A stretch of DNA of 64,000 nt from Mariniphaga sp. (GTDB lineage Bacteria > Bacteroidota > Bacteroidia > Bacteroidales > Prolixibacteraceae). Each line of letters begins with the position of its first letter. Position 1 is the stretch's first letter. The position numbers and the translations under genes are program-made. This document shows, piece by piece, positions 36,167 through 44,431 of the stretch. A model generated the notes under the pieces. That model saw only the letters and a program-made list of their open reading frames with translations. It ran no database searches and was not told the DNA's origin. The DNA lies in NCBI GenBank assembly GCA_024636975.1, contig JAGXGA010000011.1, positions 1-64,000 of the forward strand, in the 5' to 3' direction.

Positions 36167-36793
36167 TCAATTTCCCATTTCCCCCACATACATACTATCG
36201 CTCATCTCAGTTTGTCCCTGGTTGCGGAAGGCAATCCACACGTCAACAGCTCCATCAGTTAAGGCAGGCTTCCATGCGTAGCGGCCATCGGAGCGGCGGG
36301 TGTCGGTAAAGCGGAAATCGCTGTATTCTGTTTCTGCCGATTTGGCCATTACCACAAGGGTGTCGTTCGGATTGCGGCGGACAGCTTCCGGGTCGTTTTC
36401 CCATTCAATGAGCAGCCCCTCAGGCTGTGCAGTTAACGATGCGCTCACCGGCACCGGCAGTGAGCCCCTGCTCAGCAGCGCCTTGCTCTTATCCACGTAA
36501 ATAGAGGGATACTCCCCTGCCAGGGCATTGCGCATGTTGTACGACTGGGCAGCCTGCATGCCCGACCGCCCCAAAGCTTCTGAAGCAAAGGTGATGCGAA
36601 GGAGCCTGCTGAACGGTTTCAGAAACTCCAGCACCATCTTCATCCGCTGCCGCTGTGCCATCTGTGCCGGCGATTTCTTGTCATTGTAACGGTCAGGCAG
36701 CGACCGGACACGTCCCTGACCGCCCACTTTATAAAACACCATTTTATCCAATTTCCCGCTACCGCTGTCGAAAAGATTATTAATTGTTGCCAT
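36167..36793 (-). CDS. DUF6266 family protein
   Basis: A 208-aa protein with the DUF6266 start pattern MATINN-(x)5-GSGKLDKMVFYKVGGQGRVRSLPDRYNDKKSPAQMAQRQRM. Members are found mostly in Bacteroidota and have no proven role; the opening resembles phage tail or structural adaptor proteins, which is only a resemblance. No signal peptide or membrane segment is visible. The coding sequence is GC-rich compared with its surroundings. An array of 11-bp tandem repeats lies 115 bases upstream. Confidence 0.82.
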   Translation of the reverse strand: MATINNLFDSGSGKLDKMVFYKVGGQGRVRSLPDRYNDKKSPAQMAQRQRMKMVLEFLKPFSRLLRITFASEALGRSGMQAAQSYNMRNALAGEYPSIYVDKSKALLSRGSLPVPVSASLTAQPEGLLIEWENDPEAVRRNPNDTLVVMAKSAETEYSDFRFTDTRRSDGRYAWKPALTDGAVDVWIAFRNQGQTEMSDSMYVGEMGN

Positions 36794-37180
36794 TAGAATA
36801 AACTTAGGTTAATATCAAATACATATCAAATTCCTACCAAAGATAGCATAAGTTTAGATTAATCACACATCAGATTCGCATTATTTTCAGATCATAATCA
36901 CAAAATCGCGAGTTTATTGCGAGTTTAATGCGAGTTTGATGTGAGTTTGATGTGAGTTTGATCAAACGATGCTACTTCTTTGGTAAAGGTATAATACTTG
37001 CCTGGATCACTCCAGGCAGGAACATGTTTTTCAGCCACCCTTTTAATTTTATGCTCACAATCACCAGGAAGCAAGAAAATGGTATGATGAAACTTTAAGG
37101 CTTGAACCTTATTTCAATGTTCCAGGTTATACCCGGGGGGTATTGAGGCTTTCTTCAAAAAGGCGATCCTGAATGTGCTT
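36794..37180. other. Leader of DUF6266 with tandem repeats
   Basis: Contains five 11-bp tandem units at 36909-36963 and scattered related words (ATCAAATTC, ATCAGATTCGCATT) nearer the DUF6266 start. The remainder, up to the stop of the next minus-strand gene, has no ORF or other recognisable element. Confidence 0.65.
36909..36963. repeat. 11-bp tandem repeat array
   Basis: Five adjacent units of CGAGTTTATTG / CGAGTTTAATG / CGAGTTTGATG / TGAGTTTGATG / TGAGTTTGATC. The period is close to one DNA turn, so a protein could bind each unit on the same face. It lies upstream of the DUF6266 gene, read on the minus strand. Confidence 0.8.
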
Positions 37181-37879
37181 TTATTCCATTGAAGCAATCG
37201 GCTGCAGATTTTTAAACCAGGCTAACAATATAAAATCAATTCCCAGAACCAGCAGATTCCATGTAATCAGTGCCGCAAAACCGGCAGGCGAGAAAAGCCA
37301 TTTCATGTCGATTGAAGTAATTAAGGCCGATGCGGCACTGCTGATCCCGTTGACTAAAAAAAGCACGCGCAGTACCCGTTCTGTTTTTTGATTCCCAAAA
37401 ATGAAGGCCATAAAAATAAAGGATATACCGATTCCGCCCCAGCCCCACATTTCGAGGGCCCAGGCAAAAGATCCCGGGTTGGCCATGGAAAATGCAGCTA
37501 AAAGATAATTCGCTTCAGGAGGATTATTGCCAGCTAAATAGGGTACATAAGTGGTCTGGATAATGTAATTCAGGAACACCACTGCGGTGAAAACAACATT
37601 GATTGCAAGTGCCGATACCGCCCATATTTTCTTTTCTTTTGCAGCTAAAAAACTGAGAGTGGCAAAAGTGAGCAACGAGCCAAGAACCAGAAAGTATCCG
37701 CAAAAAAAGGTTGCGGTTTGCAGTGGGTGAAACGATGCGATAAATAAACCGGGATTTTCCCATTGCGGCTGCGGGTAATAAATTGAGGTAATAACCGGAA
37801 AGACTAATCCTGAAAATACAATGCCGAAAACATTCAGGTAAACGGCATTTCTGCCAAATTGAAGTAGGTTATTTTTCAT
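37181..37879 (-). CDS. Seven-helix integral membrane protein
   Basis: A 232-aa polytopic membrane protein with about seven hydrophobic segments (VFGIVFSGLVFPVITSI, FFCGYFLVLGSLLTFATLSFL, ALAINVVFTAVVFLNYII, IGISFIFMAFIFG, and a C-terminal LLVLGIDFILLAWF). It looks like the small DUF998/DUF4386-type membrane proteins, but I cannot name a family. No signal peptide is needed. It lies 195 bases downstream of another small membrane protein gene and may or may not share its transcript. Confidence 0.7.
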   Translation of the reverse strand: MKNNLLQFGRNAVYLNVFGIVFSGLVFPVITSIYYPQPQWENPGLFIASFHPLQTATFFCGYFLVLGSLLTFATLSFLAAKEKKIWAVSALAINVVFTAVVFLNYIIQTTYVPYLAGNNPPEANYLLAAFSMANPGSFAWALEMWGWGGIGISFIFMAFIFGNQKTERVLRVLFLVNGISSAASALITSIDMKWLFSPAGFAALITWNLLVLGIDFILLAWFKNLQPIASME

Positions 37880-38073
37880 ATGGTTTATTTTTTGTTTTCA
37901 ATGGTAACATATGGAACTCCTATGAAAATTATATTCATGCACCTTTGTAAACGCACTTCTTTTCATTGCACCAGCATTGCCTCAAATTCAGCACGGGCAT
38001 CTGGTTTGGTACTTGTATGGCACACCATATATGCATAGCTCCTTGGAGAACGTTTTATACTGATACTGTTATT

Positions 38074-38502
38074 TTAAGCATATGAATGATTTTTTTTGTT
38101 TTGAATAAGAATGATTCCCAGGGCGGTTTGTATAAGCCCGGTTGTAAAGTACAGAGGTTGAAGGAAATTCTTATACCCTATAAAGGCCACCTGGCTTATA
38201 ATCCAGATCATCATTCCGGCCCCAAAAAACAGGGCAACGACCGGGTAATAACGATGCTTTCTTATCGATAGCACAGCAGCCACGGTATTTCCTGCTCCGT
38301 TAAAAACGAACAGAATGATACCCGGAATGAAATAGTTATTGAACGGAGTTCCCTCAAGCCAGGCTTGTTCCATTCCAAGGCTGGCTGCCGTTGGATCAGA
38401 TATTAGTCCATATCCTCCGGCCAGACCGCTCAGACCGTTAAAAAACTCAATAATGATAAGTGAAATGAAAATTGCCTTTAGTTTTTTCGATAAATTCTTC
38501 AT
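38074..38502 (-). CDS. Four-helix membrane protein in the TetR operon
   Basis: A 142-aa protein with four hydrophobic segments (AIFISLIIIEFFNGLSGLAGG, FIPGIILFVFNGAGNTVAAVLSI, VVALFFGAGMMIWIISQVAFIG, FTTGLIQTALGIILIQ), resembling small DoxX-like or DUF4345-like membrane proteins. It begins 12 bases after the DUF116 stop and is therefore in the same operon as the TetR gene. Function unknown. Confidence 0.72.
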   Translation of the reverse strand: MKNLSKKLKAIFISLIIIEFFNGLSGLAGGYGLISDPTAASLGMEQAWLEGTPFNNYFIPGIILFVFNGAGNTVAAVLSIRKHRYYPVVALFFGAGMMIWIISQVAFIGYKNFLQPLYFTTGLIQTALGIILIQNKKNHSYA

Positions 38503-38514
38503 GTCGTTTTATAT

Positions 38515-39711
38515 TTATTGATGCATACAATTTACTTTTTCCTTTATACACGCTGATTTACATACAGCAGACAGGTTTATTTCAGAAGGCTTCCCGCTCC
38601 TCCAGTGCTTTTTGCAACCAGGATGGTCGAGAAACACGCATTGCGACGGAATACCCAGCCGCTTCATTTCAAAGCCTCCCGTTAGCAGGTTTAACACACA
38701 GGCTACCCCTATAAGACCGGTAGTCTTTTGACCGGCCCATGGTTCCAGACTTTTTGAAAAGGAGGATGAATGACGGATCAGTACCGTTCTGATTCCCTTT
38801 TGTTTCATATCAAGGGTTGTCCGGGAAACAGTGCAGTCACGATTGCAATGTGCGCAGGTCAGATCATCCTTTATGACCTTTGCCCTGCATTTTGAATTGT
38901 GTGATGACATACATGTGGGCAGGAGAAGGATCTTCTCCTCTGTGTTTTCAAACTCCTTTCTCAGTGTGCGATTCATGATCTCAGCGCCGAACATGTTTAA
39001 ATGATATTCCGACTCTTTACGTCCGCAGAAAAAATAATCCTCCCTGCCTTTATATTTTTTGTGGTACTTGAGCAGGAATTCACTGACATTTTCAGTGTAT
39101 TTTTCCAGGTAATTGACGGAGCTGAACTTAAACCATCCTGTAAAGTTCACAATTTTGCTCATTGCATTTTCTGCCGTGATCCTGTCGGTTTCTTCAAGGT
39201 ATTGAATGATGCGGGATGCACGTTTCAGCTCCTCCCTGTACTCACAGGTGGCCTCCAGGAACAGTTTCAGCCTGTATAGCTCTTTAATGCTTATTTCCTT
39301 TTCCCTTTTTTCAGAACCGCTCAGCCAGTTTGTGGCAAGTTTTCCTCTCAGTGAGTCAACATGTTTTTTAAGTGAAGGATGTTTTCGCTTGTTATATAAA
39401 AAGATCAGAATTGCCTTTTTGATCTTCAGAAACGGGATGGACAGGCCTGCATACTCATGCCATAAAACTCCCAGGATCATCATATCAAGAAGCACTTTTT
39501 CCCGGGGGGCGGTATCTTTTGAAACTGATCTGTAATCATCGGTTATAGTACCCAGCTCTTTAATTCCTTTGTTTATAACGACTGAGGTGTAAGCTTCAAG
39601 GTCCTCATAAAAATTATCTGAATTGATGTTCCCGGCATTCAGATTATAAGGACTTATAAATCTTTCCCGGGATGGCTTTTTATTTTTTAAACTAACGTTC
39701 GTTCTTGTCAT
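38515..39711 (-). CDS. DUF116-domain cysteine-rich protein
   Basis: A 398-aa protein from the ATG at 39711 (MTRTNVSLKNKKPSRERF); the track start at 39765 runs back into the TetR gene. The first 210 residues are helical and lysine-rich. The C-terminal half matches DUF116: LLLPTCMSSHNSKCRAKV, LTCAHCNRDCTVSRTT, TTGLIGVACVLNLLTGG and FLDHPGCKKHW. The cysteines suggest an iron-sulphur or zinc site. The gene starts 13 bases after the TetR stop, and a partial copy of the TetR operator overlaps its first codons. Its role is unknown. Confidence 0.8.
   Translation of the reverse strand: MTRTNVSLKNKKPSRERFISPYNLNAGNINSDNFYEDLEAYTSVVINKGIKELGTITDDYRSVSKDTAPREKVLLDMMILGVLWHEYAGLSIPFLKIKKAILIFLYNKRKHPSLKKHVDSLRGKLATNWLSGSEKREKEISIKELYRLKLFLEATCEYREELKRASRIIQYLEETDRITAENAMSKIVNFTGWFKFSSVNYLEKYTENVSEFLLKYHKKYKGREDYFFCGRKESEYHLNMFGAEIMNRTLRKEFENTEEKILLLPTCMSSHNSKCRAKVIKDDLTCAHCNRDCTVSRTTLDMKQKGIRTVLIRHSSSFSKSLEPWAGQKTTGLIGVACVLNLLTGGFEMKRLGIPSQCVFLDHPGCKKHWRSGKPSEINLSAVCKSACIKEKVNCMHQ
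39691..39706. promoter_or_regulatory. Second, imperfect TetR-type operator
   Basis: ACTAACGTTCGTTCTT matches 13 of 16 positions of the perfect palindrome at 40353. It overlaps the start of the DUF116 gene, just after the TetR stop. If bound it would be an intra-operon site. Confidence 0.4.
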
Positions 39712-39724
39712 GGTTAAAAAAATT

Positions 39725-40324
39725 TTAGATACTGTAAGCTGAAGCAAAAAGTTCAGCGGTTTCATACATTTTTTTCAGGCTTTTTTCGGGGTGATCATTT
39801 AAGTAGGTCCGAAGCGAGTAATCGAGGTGGATGGCCCGTTGGGAGAAGCCATAAAGATGTGCATACAGAATGGGATCGCCTTCTTTCATTTTTTTCTTCT
39901 GCTGCATAAAAAGGAAGGCAGTGCTCAGCATATTCAGGATGCGTTCGGTTTCATCAAGGATTATACGTGCAGCCCTCGGATTCTTGTATTGTTCCATGCT
40001 TATCACAGCCCATACTTTTGAAGCGAACGGCTTGTTCCACTTTTCCATGAACCGGTCAATCCCCTTTTTCAGATAATTCTCGAGATCCAGTTCGTCAGTG
40101 AGCCGATCGATCTGTACCGCATTCATTTTATTCTTCCCCAGTTCTATATCCATAATCATAAAAATCTCCTCCAGGAGCGCTTCTTTTGATTTATAATGGT
40201 TGTAGAATGAACTCTCGCGTATCCCGACCTCCTTTGTCAGGTTACGGATGGAAACGGCGTCATAACCTCTTGAACCGAGCAATTCAAGCGCTTTATCCAT
40301 TATTTTATCTTTTGTATTTTCCAT
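39725..40324 (-). CDS. TetR/AcrR-family transcriptional regulator
   Basis: A 199-aa repressor. The N-terminal helix-turn-helix is clear: KIMDKALELLGSRGYDAVSIRNLTKEVGIRESSFYNHYKSKEALLEEIF. The C-terminal ligand domain is divergent, as usual. It is the first gene of a minus-strand operon with the DUF116 and four-helix membrane genes. A perfect 16-bp palindrome lies 28 bases upstream of the ATG, indicating autorepression. The inducing ligand is unknown. Confidence 0.92.
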   Translation of the reverse strand: MENTKDKIMDKALELLGSRGYDAVSIRNLTKEVGIRESSFYNHYKSKEALLEEIFMIMDIELGKNKMNAVQIDRLTDELDLENYLKKGIDRFMEKWNKPFASKVWAVISMEQYKNPRAARIILDETERILNMLSTAFLFMQQKKKMKEGDPILYAHLYGFSQRAIHLDYSLRTYLNDHPEKSLKKMYETAELFASAYSI

Positions 40325-40352
40325 TTAGATGTTGTTTATAGGGGCAAAGTTA

Positions 40353-40368
40353 ACTAACGTACGTTAGT
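40353..40368. promoter_or_regulatory. Perfect palindromic TetR operator
   Basis: ACTAACGTACGTTAGT is a perfect 16-bp palindrome 28 bases before the TetR start codon, a typical position and size for an autoregulated TetR-family operator. Confidence 0.75.
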
Positions 40369-40377
40369 CTGCCAAAT

Positions 40378-40603
40378 AATGAATGGATTTTTTTGATTTG
40401 TGGGAGGGAATTAACACAGATTTTATATTAAAGAGAGTTGCCACAGATTCACAGATAATTTGGAAGAAAGCCACAGATTCACAGATTAATTATAAGAAAA
40501 TAGCCACAGATTCACAGATTAGTTGGAAGTACGGTGGATGGCATCCCTTGCTGTTTTATGCAGGAGCCCGGTTCAAAAAAGGGATGCTATCCTGATAAAA
40601 AAA
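40378..40603. repeat. Composite repeat cluster
   Basis: Three CCACAGATTCACAGAT(T/A) units at about 40440, 40471 and 40504, spaced 31-33 bases and joined by TTGGAAGAA-like linkers. An inverted GGATGGCATCC element (40536-40592) follows directly. The arrangement equals that at 29717-29840 and 44190-44283. Confidence 0.75.
40536..40592. repeat. GGATGGCATCC inverted element, copy 6
   Basis: Opens GGATGGCATCCC and closes GGGATGCTATCC, with a centre containing ATGCAGGAGCCCGG. Follows CACAGATTCACAG units. Confidence 0.7.
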
Positions 40604-40891
40604 TTATTTAGGATTGATGTAGTTTTTTAAATTATTAACATAAATCTCAAATGCTTCAATTCCTCTTTTGGTAATGGATAGAGAAGTATTTGGATAGTTG
40701 TTTTTAAAAGTTTTTTTCACCTCGATGTAGCCTGCATCCTGTAGTTTTTTGATCTGTACACTTAGGTTTCCCGAGGTAGCCTGAGTTTCATCCTTTATGA
40801 AGTTGAAATTAGCTTCATCCACCGACATCAAAATGGATACAATCGATAATCGCAGTTGCGAGTGCAGTATAGGATCTAAATCTTTAAACAT
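40604..40891 (-). CDS. Winged-helix transcriptional regulator
   Basis: A 95-aa single-domain regulator of the winged-helix type used by ArsR/MarR-like proteins (HTH_34-like). The pattern LHSQLRLSIVSILMSVDEANFNFIKDETQATSGNLSVQIKKLQDAGYIEVKKTF shows the recognition helix, and NTSLSITKRGIEAFEIYV is the wing and last helix. It overlaps the upstream membrane protein gene by 8 bases, so the two form an operon. Small regulators of this kind often control their adjacent membrane gene. Ligand unknown. Confidence 0.87.
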   Translation of the reverse strand: MFKDLDPILHSQLRLSIVSILMSVDEANFNFIKDETQATSGNLSVQIKKLQDAGYIEVKKTFKNNYPNTSLSITKRGIEAFEIYVNNLKNYINPK

Positions 40892-41468
40892 TTTCTTTTC
40901 TCCGGGCTATGTTAAGTAATATACCTGGTATGATTAATCCTATCAAAGCGCCCAGCATCATACTAAATCCATGATATTCCCTGTCAAGAAAGAACGTAGC
41001 AAGCGCTAATAGATTAACCATTGCACCTCCGATGGAAAGAGGTTTGAATTTTATAGCTAATCCGCAAACAATAATAAATAAGGCAAACAGAATTAAAAAT
41101 ACCGGGGCTATGGCTTCTCCAAGTTGACCCGAAAAGAAAAACCCCATAACCATAAGGTTTATTCCAACTATCCATCCCAGGTTTCCCAGAATATTTCCAA
41201 TAATGGTTTTAGGCTTGTTTTGCTTATTTTCTTTTAGCCAGATATAGATCATATAAACGCCACCAAGTGGATAGAGATAATTCGGGTACAATGTAAATTT
41301 ATAGAGTTCCAGTAGTGAAAGAATGAATTGACTTCCAATTACGATAAGCATCAGGATGCCCCAAAATACAAAAATGTGGCCATTTTCCCTGAATCGTTCT
41401 TTGGTCTCTTCTATTGTTTTTGATATCAGCAATAGACTTTGTTCTGGTGTTAATGTTGAATTTTTCAT
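40884..41468 (-). CDS. Membrane protein paired with the winged-helix regulator
   Basis: About 194 aa from the ATG at 41468 (MKNSTLTPEQSLLLISKTIEETKERF); the track start at 41516 adds an unlikely leader. An N-terminal amphipathic helix precedes about five or six hydrophobic segments (FVFWGILMLIVIGSQFILSLL, GVYMIYIWL, VFLILFALFIIVCGLAI, MMLGALIGLIIPGILLNIA). The layout is typical of Bacteroidota membrane proteins co-encoded with a small winged-helix regulator. No known function. Confidence 0.78.
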   Translation of the reverse strand: MKNSTLTPEQSLLLISKTIEETKERFRENGHIFVFWGILMLIVIGSQFILSLLELYKFTLYPNYLYPLGGVYMIYIWLKENKQNKPKTIIGNILGNLGWIVGINLMVMGFFFSGQLGEAIAPVFLILFALFIIVCGLAIKFKPLSIGGAMVNLLALATFFLDREYHGFSMMLGALIGLIIPGILLNIARRKENV

Positions 41469-41924
41469 GTGTTGAATTTTTTTGTCGTGTAAGTTTATAT
41501 AATAATTATGCTTCAAATATAAATAAGTTTATAATATAAACATAATAAAATATTATTTAAATTTTTCGAATGACTTTTTCATTGATGCACAGGTTTAGAA
41601 GAAGATAGCCACAGATTCACAGATTTTATTTAAAATGATAGCCACAGATTCACAGATTATTAAATGAGTTGGAGGTGGGTATGCATTCTGTCAGCTGGGC
41701 AGGGGGATGGTGAAATTATTAGTGCCATTGTACTTTAGTCAAGAATAAAAGAAATCAGCTTCCTGCTTTTTAAGTTCCGGAAACGAATTATCAACAGCAT
41801 TGTGAATTTATATTGTTTTATTGTTAAGCATTTTTTAGTTTTAGGCTCTTAAATCTGGAGCTTTGCAGGCGTAGGACTGGTAATTGAAAATGTATCTTAA
41901 TTTTATATGCTTATACCAACAACT
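41469..41924. repeat. Intergenic repeats upstream of the M3 peptidase
   Basis: Two CCACAGATTCACAGATT units at about 41609 and 41642. Bases 41758-41870 are another copy of the roughly 100-bp upstream element. The AT-rich 41510-41580 stretch probably holds the promoter of the divergent membrane/regulator pair. Confidence 0.65.
41758..41870 (+). repeat. Upstream ~100-bp element, copy 4
   Basis: Contains CATTGTGAATTTATATTGTT, CATTTTTTAGTTTTAGG, CTCTTAAATCTGGAGCTTTG in the same order as the other three. It ends about 55 bases before the peptidase start. Confidence 0.65.
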
Positions 41925-43973
41925 ATGAAATCGCTGAACTATCTTATTTTGTTTGTACTTGTGTACGGGTGCACAAAAAATGACAAGGCATTGGAAAATC
42001 CCTTTTTACAAAATATCAATGTTCCTGTTGATTATGCCGGCGTAACTGCAGGTGATATCGAAGAGTATGCTGACTATACGCTTGAAAGGACAGTATCGGA
42101 TCTGAAGGAAATCAAACAAATCGAAGACTCATCCTTTGAAAACCTGTTTGGTGCCTTCGATGAAATTGAAAACAAAATGTTCAAAGCGAGCAGCAACTGC
42201 TTTATGTTGTACTGGGTATCACCCGATTCACTTTCACGGGTAAATGGCCTTGCCGGCTATCAGATGCTGGATTCGCTATCATCAACGTTTTACTCCGATA
42301 AAGAGTTGTTTGATTTGATGGTACGTTACAAATCGTCCAGCCACTATTCTCAACTGGCTGATTCTAAAAAACAACTGGTCGATGATTTGATTGCCAGGTT
42401 TGAACAATCGGGGGTTAACCTGCCAGAAGAAAAATTGCTTCAGTTTACAAAACTAAAGAACGATATCAACCAGCTCAGTTCGGAATACTCGAATAATATG
42501 AATGCATCAGCTGAAGTTTTGATTCTTGATGAGGAAGGTATTGCCGGGCTACCTGAAAACTTTAAGAACACATACAGGGTAGGGGACAACCACTATGAAG
42601 TGCCGGTAATCAATGCCACGGCAGCTCCCATATTTAACAATGCCACAGAGGAAGAAACCAGGAAAACATTTTATTACAAATACAGAAACAGGGCTTCTGA
42701 TAAAAACCTTTCAATCCTTGACAGCCTTGTGCACAAACGCTATAAGATGGCCCGGCTGTCGGGTTATGATTCCTATGCAGCATTTAACCTGTTTCATAAA
42801 ATGGCAAACAATCCCGAAAATGTATGGGTTTTTATTAATGACTTAGTTGACAAATCCAGAGCAAAAGCAAAGGCTGACATTGAAATCTTAAATGCTGTAA
42901 AAAGAAAGGAAACCGGAAACAACGCTGCTTCAATAAATCCGTGGGATATCGATTTCTACACCAACCAGGTATTAAAGACACAGTACCAGGTCGACCATGA
43001 AAAAATAAGACAGTACTTGCCAATGGATTCCTGTCTTGATGGAATATATTCTATTTATGGAGAATTGCTGGGTCTAGATTTCAGAAAGGTTGCTGAACCG
43101 TCGGTATGGCATAAAGATGTTCAGCTGATTGAAGTATTTGAAGAAAACAAATTGAAAGGCAGGATTTATCTGGACCTGTTTCCCCGGGCAAACAAGGAAT
43201 CGTGGTTTTATGGAGTGGCACTATGTAACGGGAAAGCTACTGCAAACGGCTATGAAGTTCCTGTTAATATGCTTTTGGGGAATTTTACGCCACCCACGGA
43301 AACATTGCCGTCGTTGCTAAGCTTTGATGAGCTGGGAACCCTTTTTCATGAATTCGGACATATTGTTGATGGAATTTCCTATCATGGGGAGTATACCTTA
43401 CAGGCCGATACCAAACCTGATTTTGTAGAATCCATGTCCCAGATCTTTGAAAACTGGCTATGGGATTATGAAATGCTCAGCTCATTTGCCCGGCATTATG
43501 AAACGGGAGAGGTGTTGCCCAGGGAAATTTTTGACAATATGCTGAAGGCAAAAAATGTATCTTCTGGTTTAGATGCCATTTCCTCTCTCCGGCTTTGCAT
43601 TTATGATATGACACTGTACGACAGGTACAATCCGGAAACCGGCATCGATACCGATAAGTTGTGGCAACAGATAGATGAGGACCTGGGATTATTGCCCATG
43701 TATGTTGAAGGAACTCACCCACAGGCCAGCTGGATTCACATAAATACCCACCCGGTATACTACTATGGCTATTTATGGGCGGAGGTGTATGCGCAGGACA
43801 TGTTTACGGAATTTAAAAAGAACGGGCTTTTGGACCGGGAAACAGGATTGCGGTTTCGTGAGTTAATCCTGGCAAACGGAACCCAACGGGATATAAAAGA
43901 GGCAGTTGAAGATTTCCTGGGGCGGCCTTCCAACAATGAAGCATATATTGAGAGCCTGGGGCTCAATGAATAG
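41925..43973 (+). CDS. M3-family zinc metallopeptidase lipoprotein
   Basis: Oligopeptidase of the M3 (thimet/Dcp) family, about 682 aa, anchored to the membrane as a lipoprotein. I take the ATG at 41925 (MKSLNYLILFVLVYGCTK), which gives a signal with lipobox VYGC; the track start at 41907 adds six residues. The zinc motif HEFGH is at residue 475 in ELGTLFHEFGHIVDG, with the third ligand glutamate expected in DFVESMSQIFENW about 25 residues later. The family substrate-binding region HINTHPVYYYGYLWAEVYA is present near the C-terminus. It should degrade peptides in the periplasm. No partner gene adjoins. Confidence 0.92.
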   Translation: MKSLNYLILFVLVYGCTKNDKALENPFLQNINVPVDYAGVTAGDIEEYADYTLERTVSDLKEIKQIEDSSFENLFGAFDEIENKMFKASSNCFMLYWVSPDSLSRVNGLAGYQMLDSLSSTFYSDKELFDLMVRYKSSSHYSQLADSKKQLVDDLIARFEQSGVNLPEEKLLQFTKLKNDINQLSSEYSNNMNASAEVLILDEEGIAGLPENFKNTYRVGDNHYEVPVINATAAPIFNNATEEETRKTFYYKYRNRASDKNLSILDSLVHKRYKMARLSGYDSYAAFNLFHKMANNPENVWVFINDLVDKSRAKAKADIEILNAVKRKETGNNAASINPWDIDFYTNQVLKTQYQVDHEKIRQYLPMDSCLDGIYSIYGELLGLDFRKVAEPSVWHKDVQLIEVFEENKLKGRIYLDLFPRANKESWFYGVALCNGKATANGYEVPVNMLLGNFTPPTETLPSLLSFDELGTLFHEFGHIVDGISYHGEYTLQADTKPDFVESMSQIFENWLWDYEMLSSFARHYETGEVLPREIFDNMLKAKNVSSGLDAISSLRLCIYDMTLYDRYNPETGIDTDKLWQQIDEDLGLLPMYVEGTHPQASWIHINTHPVYYYGYLWAEVYAQDMFTEFKKNGLLDRETGLRFRELILANGTQRDIKEAVEDFLGRPSNNEAYIESLGLNE

Positions 43974-44016
43974 CTGAAAAAAAATCAAGTATAAGGGAAG
44001 CTGGTAATCTGAACAA

Positions 44017-44053
44017 GGATGGCATCCACCCTAAGCGGCATGGATGCCATCCC
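44017..44053. repeat. GGATGGCATCC inverted element, copy 8
   Basis: A compact copy: GGATGGCATCCACCCT, then GCGGCATGGATGCCATCCC, with a short centre. Duplicated almost exactly at 44335-44372. Confidence 0.7.
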
Positions 44054-44114
44054 GGGCAGGGCACAAGATCGAAACCATACCTTCAATTAAAGGAATGCCT
44101 GGATCGGGAGACCG

Positions 44115-44142
44115 GGAGGCGCGATTTCCGAATCGCGCATTC
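44115..44142. repeat. Hairpin repeat, GGAGGCGCGATT type
   Basis: GCGCGATT and AATCGCGC pair across a TCCG loop, giving a stable stem. It is part of a longer 65-bp repeat beginning CCTTCAA, also present at 45501-45565 and 46972-47035. Confidence 0.65.
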
Positions 44143-44225
44143 TGTTTGGATTGATAGAGATTGATAGAGATTGATGGGGATGGGAAAAATTAGCCACAGA
44201 TTCACAGATTAGTTGCATGAAGGGT

Positions 44226-44283
44226 GGATGGCATCCCTGGTTGTTTAATGCATGAACCCGGAATCAAAATAGGGATGCCATCC
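44226..44283. repeat. GGATGGCATCC inverted element, copy 7
   Basis: Opens GGATGGCATCCC and closes AGGGATGCCATCC, with ATGAACCCGGAATCAAAA in the centre, very close to copy 3. Preceded by a CACAGATTCACAG unit. Confidence 0.7.
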
Positions 44284-44334
44284 TGTCCTGAAAAAAAAAA
44301 TCAAGTATAAGGGAAGCTGGTTATCTGATCTGAA

Positions 44335-44372
44335 GGATAGCATCCACCCTTAGCGGGCATGGATGCCATCCC
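44335..44372. repeat. GGATGGCATCC inverted element, copy 9
   Basis: GGATAGCATCCACCCT, then GCATGGATGCCATCCC, the second member of the internal duplication. An extra TGGAATCAAAATAGGGATG half follows directly. Confidence 0.65.
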
Positions 44373-44431
44373 TGGAATCAAAATAGGGATGCCATCATTA
44401 ATAATAATGGCAACATTATGATCATATAATT

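Larger units (their letters stand above)
43974..44431. repeat. Repeat-rich intergenic region
   Basis: A segment AATCAAGTATAAGGGAAGCTGGT followed by GGATGGCATCCACCCT occurs twice (43984-44053 and 44300-44372), an internal duplication. Between them lie a CCTGGATCGGGAGACCGGGAGG hairpin repeat (44081-44145), GATTGATAGAGATTGAT-type tandem units (44150-44180), a CACAGATTCACAG unit (44194) and an inverted GGATGGCATCC element (44226-44283). No gene is supported. Confidence 0.75.

Noticed and set aside
40435-40525. Regularly spaced CCACAGATTCACAG units as a CRISPR array
   Set aside because: Only three units of about 18 bases, the linkers are similar to each other rather than unique spacers, the same units are scattered elsewhere, and no cas genes are present.
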